DNA from: Patescibacteria group bacterium | GTDB lineage: Bacteria; Patescibacteriota; Minisyncoccia; Phycocordibacterales; SIBU01 | Direction: 5' to 3' | Assembly: GCA_040390045.1 (NCBI GenBank) | Contig: JAZJZC010000007.1 | Location: 1-36,286, forward strand | DNA: 36,286 nucleotides | Notes under the pieces: model-generated | Told to the model about the DNA's origin: nothing | Seen by the model: only the letters and a program-made list of their open reading frames with translations | The model's database searches: none | Position numbers and translations under genes: made by a program | Part shown: positions 31,633 through 36,286 of the stretch, piece after piece | Layout of the letters: every line of letters starts with the position of its first letter | How positions within the stretch are numbered: the first letter of the stretch is position 1

Positions 31633-32421
31633 TTATTCACTTTTACTTAAGCTCCAAAGCGTCTCAAAAATAGCCTTTAAACTCAGGGCTACGTTGCGGC
31701 TTTTAATGATAATCCCATGTTGGTTTCCGTTAGAATGTGAAGTAATACCAACGTTATCTCCATAAATATCAATTTCATTTTTGAATTGAAAAGCTTCTGG
31801 TGGAACAAACTTTAAGGTTCGTAATTCACGTTGATTTTTCTCGGGATTAAATTGTTCTCGTGCTTGTGAGGTATCAGGCAAAATACCACGAGAGGGGATT
31901 GCTAAAGCAGCACGGCGCTTCCAATACATTTCTAGAAAAATTTTATCAAACCCCGCTTCAAGTGATTCGGCTGAAGCAAAAGAAATTATTTCATTTGGTT
32001 TCTGTTTCAGGGTATCGCTCAAAACTTCTTTGATACCTTGTGCTCCTTCAAAAAATAAAACATCAGGTTTATCCTCTGCCACGTTGAAATTGGCAGAAAA
32101 TTCATGTTTTAGAGTTTCTGCCTTTTTTATAGCCACCCCAACAGCTTCTTGTTTATTTTTGAGCTTTTCAAGGATTTCTGAGTACTCAATAGGCGTGAAA
32201 TATTTGATTTTCTCGTTCTTTTTGGCCCGAATAGTCACAAAACCCTTGCGAGATAGACGCTTCAAAGCTTCATAACCAGTAACTCGGTTTAGGCCAGCCG
32301 CTTTAGCTATAGCGCTGGCAGGTCCCGATCCTAATTCAAGAGCAGACATGTACGTGGTGATCTCCGCGTCGTTCAAATCGAGCTCTTTTAGGAACTGTTT
32401 CATTTCTACCTTGATACTCAT
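31633..32421 (-). CDS. TrmB-family transcriptional regulator (copy 4)
   Basis: 262 aa from ATG 32421; a GTG just before it is less likely because TAAACT then ends 6 nt from the ATG. Winged HTH (about 8-75: FLKELDLNDAEITTYMSALELGSGPASAIAKAAGLNRVTGYEALKRLSRKGFV), a helical linker, and an effector domain (LFFEGAQGIKEVLSDTL, ...FKNEIDIYGDNVGITS). Closest to copy 2 in its effector blocks. The palindrome TTTACAA-N7-TTGTAAA (32437-32457) lies between its promoter boxes, as expected for autorepression. Divergent from the 32611 gene with 189 nt between, which hold another related inverted repeat. Confidence 0.88.
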   Translation of the reverse strand: MSIKVEMKQFLKELDLNDAEITTYMSALELGSGPASAIAKAAGLNRVTGYEALKRLSRKGFVTIRAKKNEKIKYFTPIEYSEILEKLKNKQEAVGVAIKKAETLKHEFSANFNVAEDKPDVLFFEGAQGIKEVLSDTLKQKPNEIISFASAESLEAGFDKIFLEMYWKRRAALAIPSRGILPDTSQAREQFNPEKNQRELRTLKFVPPEAFQFKNEIDIYGDNVGITSHSNGNQHGIIIKSRNVALSLKAIFETLWSLSKSE

Positions 32422-32427
32422 CACTGT

Positions 32428-32457
32428 AGTTTATCATTTACAACTCAATTTTGTAAA
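32428..32457 (-). promoter_or_regulatory. promoter and palindromic operator of TrmB copy 4
   Basis: On the minus strand TTTACA (32452-32457), 18-nt spacer, TAAACT (32428-32433), 6 nt to ATG. TTTACAA (32437-32443) and TTGTAAA (32451-32457) are a perfect 7-bp inverted repeat over the spacer and -35 box. Confidence 0.6.
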
Positions 32458-32517
32458 TAGCGCTAAAAAAGACTTTAAAATAAGGCTTATATTAATTATA
32501 TATTAAAGATTAGCAGT

Positions 32518-32582
32518 TTTGTAATTTTTAATTTACACTATAAACCCTAAGGAGTAGTCTGTTGTTTGGGGTAAATTACAAA
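32518..32582. promoter_or_regulatory. second TTTGTAA-type inverted repeat
   Basis: TTTGTAATTT (32518-32527) and AAATTACAAA (32573-32582) are perfect 10-bp inverted copies sharing the core of the TrmB copy 4 palindrome. The right arm is 28 nt before the 32611 gene. Confidence 0.4.
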
Positions 32583-32610
32583 GAAGATTGAACAAACATA
32601 AAACAAGGTT

Positions 32611-32901
32611 ATGAAAACGAAGCAGATGTATCCTGACAACATAGTGCTTTGGTTCTATAGCCCGAGTATTCTCGAAGTTTTCATGAGTGAGGAGCTTCAA
32701 GACGAACGGATAGAGAATTACTTAAGAGGGTTACTTATAAGTGGCGAAGTTATGACCGTTTCTAGCCGTAAATCGATAACCCAAAATTTTGCTGCACATT
32801 CCGTGCTCATTTTGGATGAAAACCGATTAACCGTCCAAAAGAAAATTGCTGAATATCTAAATTCAATCGGGTACGAGTCAATCATTGAGGAACCGGAGTA
32901 A
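32611..32901 (+). CDS. small hypothetical protein
   Basis: 96 aa. Mixed alpha/beta: helix-rich centre (SPSILEVFMSEELQDERIENYLRGLLI), a beta segment (SGEVMTVSSRKSI) and a C-terminal LDENRLTVQKKIAEYLNSIGYESIIEE. No membrane helix and no family recognised. A weak -10 (TAAAAC) ends 6 nt before the ATG. It is divergent from TrmB copy 4 across TTTGTAA-type inverted repeats, so it may be that regulator's target. A clear terminator follows. Confidence 0.55.
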   Translation: MKTKQMYPDNIVLWFYSPSILEVFMSEELQDERIENYLRGLLISGEVMTVSSRKSITQNFAAHSVLILDENRLTVQKKIAEYLNSIGYESIIEEPE

Positions 32902-32913
32902 TTTCCAAAATTT

Positions 32914-32938
32914 ACCTTGCAGAAATGCAAGGTTTTTT
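32914..32938. terminator. intrinsic terminator between the 32611 gene and xth
   Basis: An 8-bp perfect stem ACCTTGCA (32914-32921) with TGCAAGGT (32926-32933), loop GAAA, then TTTTT. Serves the plus-strand gene and abuts the xth stop. Confidence 0.8.
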
Positions 32939-33736
32939 CTACAAACTAATATCTAGCATTACCGGACAATGATCAGAACCCATCACTTCTGGCAAAATTT
33001 TAGCGCTTTTTACTTTTGGTTTTAAGGATTCAGAGACCAACACATAGTCAATTCTCCAACCTACGTTGCGTTCGCGGGCATTGGCGAAGTGTGACCACCA
33101 GGAATAGTGGCCCTTACCTTTGGTAAACATTCGAAATGTATCAACAAAACCAGCGTCAATGAAAGCCTGAAAGCCGGCCCGTTCTTCTGTAGTATAGCCC
33201 TTTAAACCTTCATTTTGCTTGGGTCGAGCGAGATCGTCAGGGGTGTGAGCGACGTTTAAATCTCCACAAAAGATGACAGGTTTATTTTTTTCGAGCTCTT
33301 TGCAGTAGGCCAAAAATGCTGGATCCCAATTTTTGTGGCGAAGGGGGATTCGAGACAAGTCGTCCTTGGCGTTTGGGGTGTAGACCGTCACCACGTAAAA
33401 TTTTTCGTACTCGGCGGCAATCACTCTGCCTTCTGTTGTCGGATCGCCATAGGCATCCGCTCCAAGTTTAAATTTTTTGATAATTTTTTCTGGGAAGCCG
33501 TTGGTGACAGATAGGGGAGGGGTCTTCGTAAAAATGGCTGTGCCTGAGTAACCTTTTTTTAAGGCAGAATTCCAATATTCAGTGTACTGCGGCAAATCAA
33601 TGACGGATTGATGCTGTTCGGCTTTGGTTTCTTGTAAACACAAGATGTCTGGCTGGTATTTTTCGATAAAAGGCACAAATAAATTCTTTTTATGTACTGC
33701 ACGGATGCCGTTGACGTTCCAAGAAATGATTTTCAT
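32939..33736 (-). CDS. xth: exodeoxyribonuclease III (AP endonuclease)
   Basis: 265 aa. Cuts DNA at abasic sites and has 3'-5' exonuclease activity, in base excision repair. Motifs of the ExoIII/APE1 family: ISWNVNGIRA (3-12), PDILCLQETKA with the metal-binding Glu (about 33), GDLNVAHTPDDLARP, HYSWWSHFANARERNVGWRIDYVLVSESL and the C-terminal GSDHCPVMLDISL. All catalytic residues appear present. The start at 33736 gives the family N-terminus MKIISWN and is supported by TACTAT ending 6 nt before it. It would act after the MutY-like glycosylase in the same pathway. Confidence 0.95.
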   Translation of the reverse strand: MKIISWNVNGIRAVHKKNLFVPFIEKYQPDILCLQETKAEQHQSVIDLPQYTEYWNSALKKGYSGTAIFTKTPPLSVTNGFPEKIIKKFKLGADAYGDPTTEGRVIAAEYEKFYVVTVYTPNAKDDLSRIPLRHKNWDPAFLAYCKELEKNKPVIFCGDLNVAHTPDDLARPKQNEGLKGYTTEERAGFQAFIDAGFVDTFRMFTKGKGHYSWWSHFANARERNVGWRIDYVLVSESLKPKVKSAKILPEVMGSDHCPVMLDISL

Positions 33737-33773
33737 CAGGAAATAGTACCAAGAAATATCGATTTCGATGCTA

Positions 33774-33802
33774 TTGACAAAATAATGCAACTATGCTAAT
33801 AA
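33774..33802 (+). promoter_or_regulatory. promoter of the pseudopilin-like gene
   Basis: TTGACA (33774-33779), 17-nt spacer, TAATAA (33797-33802). The start site near 33809 lies after the upstream ATG at 33793, so that ATG cannot be used from this promoter. Confidence 0.55.
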
Positions 33803-33825
33803 GTAGGGATTCAGCCAAAAGGTAT

Positions 33826-34143
33826 ATGCCAATAACCTTGCTTTCAAGCCTTATTTCAATGATTATCGGATCAACCCTCCTTCTTTCAGGGGTTTTTCCA
33901 CCAACCGATCAATTGATAAAAAGTGCCACAACTGCAACTAATCAAGCCAATGTTCATCAGTTGGCGACGGTTGTTGAGCTTTATTATAGCGATCACGATC
34001 AATATCCAAATGTTAAGGGAGGGAAGGCACTTGTCGACATTCTTGAACTTGAAGGCTATCTCAAAAATCGTCCGATTAACCCAAACGTTTTCAAATACGA
34101 ACCAAAAGATAACGGACAGGATTACATACTTAAGTTAAAGTAA
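33826..34143 (+). CDS. pseudopilin-like membrane protein
   Basis: 105 aa from ATG 33826, chosen because AAAAGG precedes it and the promoter maps downstream of the in-frame ATG 33793. One N-terminal hydrophobic helix (about 3-22, ITLLSSLISMIIGSTLLLSGV). The remainder matches the globular part of small type II/IV pseudopilins: ATTATNQANVHQLATVVELYYSDHDQYPN, then GYLKNRPINPN and a C-terminal YILKLK strand. The prepilin peptidase site with GFTLIE is not visible, so it is either an unprocessed homologue or a divergent member. It could belong to a type IV pilus or DNA-uptake machine, but no other pilus gene lies here. Confidence 0.65.
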   Translation: MPITLLSSLISMIIGSTLLLSGVFPPTDQLIKSATTATNQANVHQLATVVELYYSDHDQYPNVKGGKALVDILELEGYLKNRPINPNVFKYEPKDNGQDYILKLK

Positions 34144-34154
34144 TTGAAAAAAGA

Positions 34155-34187
34155 AAATCCCCGTCGGCCAAAGGCCGACGGGGATTT
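34155..34187. terminator. strong bidirectional terminator
   Basis: A 15-bp perfect stem, AAATCCCCGTCGGCC (34155-34169) with 34173-34187, loop AAA. Between the convergent pseudopilin-like and recombinase genes. Confidence 0.9.
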
Positions 34188-34222
34188 AATTTTTTCTTAT
34201 TCCCGAATCTTAAATCTTGAAT

Positions 34223-35149
34223 CTACTTCATATTATGAAACTTCTTATGAATATCTCTCAAATGTTTATCCGTCACGTGCGTGTAAATTTGAGTTGTGCC
34301 AATATTCGCGTGACCCAACATTGCCTGGACTGACCGGATATCGGCGCCGTTAGAAAGTAAATCGGTTGCAAAAACATGACGAATAACGTGCGGAGTAACT
34401 TTTTTTGAAATGCCGGCAATGGTCGCATATCTTTTCACAATTCTCTCAACTGAACGCCTCGTAAGCCCCGAAACATCGCCATTTTTTTTGGTTTCGTCGC
34501 TCAATTTTACAAAAAGAGCGTCGGACATATCCTTACGCAGAGCCAAATATTCCTTAACTGCATGTTTTGCTTCATCAGACAAAAAAACCACTCTCACTTT
34601 TCCGCCTTTCCCGCGTATCGAAAATTCATCCAATCGCAAATCTAAATCGTTTGTAAGCGAACACAGTTCTGAAACGCGCAATCCAGTGGAAAACAGCATT
34701 TCCATAATCGCCTTATCTCTAAATTTTCGCTCAAAATTTTTTTCTTTATCTGGCGCTTCCAAAAGTCGCTTCAATTCATCCTTAGAAATAACATCTATCT
34801 GTCTTTCTCCCACTTTCGCTAATTCAATATGATCGGCAGGTAGGGCAGTGTGGCCTCTTTTAGCTAAAAACTTTAAAAAACTTCTTACCGCAATCAAATA
34901 GTAGTTTTGAGTATTCTTTTTCATGGTATCGCCGGTTGCGCGATTATTACCATTGGATTGTCTATTGAGCCAAATGCGAAAATTACGAACAGTGTCGTCA
35001 GTTATGTCTTTTGGTCTGCCGATTTTTGTTTGAGCAATAAAAATCGTTAAATAGTGATCATAATTTTCGACAGTCCTTATAGCGCGGCCTTTTTCAATTT
35101 CCATGTATTCAAGAAACTGACGCTTTAAATTTTCCATTTCACTTGCCAT
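34223..35149 (-). CDS. xer: Xer-type tyrosine recombinase
   Basis: 308 aa, normal for XerC/XerD. Resolves chromosome dimers at dif. The N-terminal SAM-like core-binding domain (about 5-105) and the catalytic domain carry the full set: Arg158 in STGLRVSEL, Lys in GKGGKVR (about 184), His254 and Arg257 in TPHVIRHVFAT (family usually HxLRHSFAT), His280 in MLGHANI and Tyr289 in QIYTHV. One gene may do the work of both XerC and XerD, as in other reduced genomes, though a partner outside the window cannot be excluded. TAAAAT ends 6 nt before ATG 35149. No integrase or element structure surrounds it. Confidence 0.93.
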   Translation of the reverse strand: MASEMENLKRQFLEYMEIEKGRAIRTVENYDHYLTIFIAQTKIGRPKDITDDTVRNFRIWLNRQSNGNNRATGDTMKKNTQNYYLIAVRSFLKFLAKRGHTALPADHIELAKVGERQIDVISKDELKRLLEAPDKEKNFERKFRDKAIMEMLFSTGLRVSELCSLTNDLDLRLDEFSIRGKGGKVRVVFLSDEAKHAVKEYLALRKDMSDALFVKLSDETKKNGDVSGLTRRSVERIVKRYATIAGISKKVTPHVIRHVFATDLLSNGADIRSVQAMLGHANIGTTQIYTHVTDKHLRDIHKKFHNMK

Positions 35150-35228
35150 GGGCTTATTTTACCATGGTATTTGGTAATTTTTGCGGTTTACGCTCGAGCA
35201 AGGCCTCATTTACAACCCACAATTGGGC

Positions 35229-35257
35229 TTGCGTAAAATATACTTTCGTGCTATCAT
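35229..35257 (+). promoter_or_regulatory. promoter of rpsO, leaderless
   Basis: TTGCGT (35229-35234), 17-nt spacer, TATCAT (35252-35257), then 7 nt to ATG 35265. Confidence 0.65.
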
Positions 35258-35264
35258 TTCGGGC

Positions 35265-35534
35265 ATGTTAACAAAAACCAAGAAACAACGAGCAATTAAA
35301 GAAGTGGCAGTTCACGACAAGGACACCGGATCTTCGGAGGTTCAAATTGCACTTCTCACCAAAAAAATTGAAGCACTCGCCAGTCACCTTAAGAAAAACG
35401 CCAAGGACAAACACTCCCGACGCGGTCTTCTTTCTATGGTAGCCAACCGACGTTCGCACATGGTCTATCTTGAAAAAAAAGATTCTAAACGTTTCAACTC
35501 TGTCGTTAGAAAATTGGATCTCAAAAAGGCGTAA
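35265..35534 (+). CDS. rpsO: 30S ribosomal protein S15
   Basis: 89 aa, the exact family length. It binds 16S rRNA early in 30S assembly at the three-way junction. Motifs: VHDKDTGSSEVQIALLTKKI, HLKKNAKDKHSRRGLLSMVANRR and VYLEKKDSKRFNSVVRKLDL. The start at 35265 follows the -10 box by 7 nt; a longer frame to 35181 would begin before the promoter and is rejected. No S15-binding leader element can be present if the mRNA is leaderless, so the translational self-control known in E. coli is not expected. The usual neighbour pnp is absent. Confidence 0.95.
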   Translation: MLTKTKKQRAIKEVAVHDKDTGSSEVQIALLTKKIEALASHLKKNAKDKHSRRGLLSMVANRRSHMVYLEKKDSKRFNSVVRKLDLKKA

Positions 35535-35640
35535 TTCGTAGCCTCAATTTCTCAAGCTGAGCACAACGAGCTTTTAATTTAAAGTGTTATACTTGTTTTA
35601 GTTGTGCTAAATATTTTAATAATTTTTATATGTAGTCGGG

Positions 35641-35653
35641 GCTCGAATCGAGC
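35641..35653. repeat. palindrome upstream of the NYN gene
   Basis: GCTCGAATCGAGC is a perfect 6-bp palindrome with a single-base centre, 12 nt before the ATG at 35665. It is a candidate operator or translation-blocking hairpin. Confidence 0.45.
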
Positions 35654-35664
35654 ACTAAATTTTT

Positions 35665-36219
35665 ATGACTGTAATCAAACACAAAGAACAAAGAGTGGGA
35701 ATTTTTATTGATACCCAAAATCTCTATCACACCGCAAGAAATCTTTACAACGCAAGAGTTAATTTTGGCCAAGTGGTCAAAGACTCATTGGCAGGAAGAG
35801 CGTTAATTCGTGCTGTCGCATATGTCATCACCACTGAATCCGGTGACGAAAAAAGTTTTTTCGAGGCACTAGGAAAAGTTGGCATTGAAGCCAAGACCAA
35901 AGATTTACAAATTTTTGCTGGCGGCGCCAAAAAAGCTGACTGGGATGTCGGCCTTGCCGTTGATGCTATCAAACTCGCACCAAAACTTGATGCTGTTATT
36001 TTAGTAACAGGGGACGGAGATTTCGTACCCCTGGTTGAATATCTCCAAGTTCACGAAGGTTGCCAAGTTGAAGTCGTGACCTTCGGTAAATCCGCCTCCG
36101 GCCGACTGAAAGAAGCCGCTGATGAATTTATTGATCTCGACGAAAACCCAAGAAAATACTTGATGGGATCCGGTGCTCCACGACGAGAGAGAGGGACACA
36201 AAGACCAGAAAATTCTTAA
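35665..36219 (+). CDS. NYN-domain (LabA/DUF88-like) protein
   Basis: 184 aa. PIN-like NYN nuclease fold: VGIFIDTQNLYHTARN (first Asp, about 16), KKADWDVGLAVDAIKL (Asp pair, about 93-101) and VILVTGDGDFVPLVEYL (Asp, about 112-118). These acidic positions form the metal site in NYN RNases. The C-terminus is basic and polar (GAPRRERGTQRPENS), possibly nucleic acid-binding. The family is predicted to process or degrade RNA; the substrate is unknown. TATACT at 35588-35593 gives a leader of about 70 nt with a GCTCGA palindrome just before the start. Confidence 0.88.
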   Translation: MTVIKHKEQRVGIFIDTQNLYHTARNLYNARVNFGQVVKDSLAGRALIRAVAYVITTESGDEKSFFEALGKVGIEAKTKDLQIFAGGAKKADWDVGLAVDAIKLAPKLDAVILVTGDGDFVPLVEYLQVHEGCQVEVVTFGKSASGRLKEAADEFIDLDENPRKYLMGSGAPRRERGTQRPENS

Positions 36220-36227
36220 AATTAAAA

Positions 36228-36286
36228 TTCCCCGCCGCGCTTTGCGCGATGCTGCGCGCTGGTATAAGTTCGTGCCATGGGCAACT
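36228..36286. other. partial GC-rich hairpin at the window end
   Basis: A CCCCGCCGCGC-TTT-GCGCG sequence begins like the other GC-rich terminators of this window, but the 3' arm does not continue (expected GCGGGG). The sequence reads on into ATGCTGCGCGCTGG. It may be a broken terminator after the NYN gene or a sequence-end artefact. Confidence 0.35.

Noticed and set aside
34223-35149. Tyrosine recombinase as integrase of a mobile element
   Set aside because: Xer-like size and motifs, housekeeping neighbours (S15), no att repeats or cargo genes nearby.
35181-35264. Longer N-terminus of S15
   Set aside because: It contains the promoter, and the S15 family begins at the residue encoded at 35265.
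1-36286. CRISPR array, insertion sequence or prophage
   Set aside because: No regularly spaced direct repeats, no transposase and no phage structural gene were seen.

Overview
The window looks like chromosome of a Patescibacteria (Candidate Phyla Radiation) bacterium, most likely Parcubacteria-like. This is inferred from gene content, not from a database search. Supporting signs are a trigger factor without its PPIase domain, a MutY-type glycosylase without Fe-S cysteines, single-copy housekeeping genes scattered outside their usual operons, tRNA genes without encoded CCA, four TrmB-family regulators, large PKD/CARDB surface proteins, and many -10 boxes only 6-8 nt before the start codon. Stop codon use is standard (TAA, TAG and TGA all appear as stops).

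Layout. 1-9.45 kb (minus strand): three large secreted proteins built from PKD, CARDB, FN3 and Ig-like modules, one unrelated exported protein (4475-5479) of different style, and a small membrane protein. 9.5-14.7 kb (plus): nusA with a structured leader, a palindromic pair of VIPAKAGIQ-type repeats, a K+-independent type membrane pyrophosphatase, a small tail-anchored protein and trigger factor. 14.7-20.4 kb: TrmB regulator 1 divergent from two small genes that have good Shine-Dalgarno sites, then rsmE, a small ORF, clpP, rny and an HU gene with a long folded leader.

20.4-24.9 kb: a radical SAM/SPASM-like protein divergent from TrmB regulator 2, which converges on TrmB regulator 3; a small ORF; tRNA-Gly(UCC); and an HTH/LAGLIDADG-like protein. 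25-31 kb: an exported trypsin-like protease, RNHCP zinc protein, MutY-like glycosylase, tRNA-Pro surrounded by pieces of itself, YraN, tRNA-Gly(GCC) overlapped by a second HTH/LAGLIDADG-like gene, tRNA-Arg, and the CCA-adding enzyme. 30.86-31.63 kb has no gene but contains several strong inverted repeats. 31.6-36.2 kb: TrmB regulator 4, a small ORF, exonuclease III, a pseudopilin-like protein, a Xer recombinase, ribosomal protein S15 and a NYN-domain protein.

How it works together. The housekeeping genes cover transcription (NusA), RNA decay (RNase Y), protein folding and turnover (trigger factor, ClpP), the ribosome (S15, RsmE), tRNA maturation (Cca, which the CCA-less tRNA genes need), DNA repair (ExoIII, MutY-like), nucleoid structure (HU) and membrane energetics (pyrophosphatase). 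The accessory layer is surface proteins plus TrmB-type one-component regulators, each with its own palindrome at or beside its promoter. The strongest unusual signals are the recurrent leaderless promoter layout, the two HTH/LAGLIDADG-like genes each immediately upstream of a tRNA-Gly, tRNA-Pro fragments around the intact gene, and folded leaders before nusA and HU.
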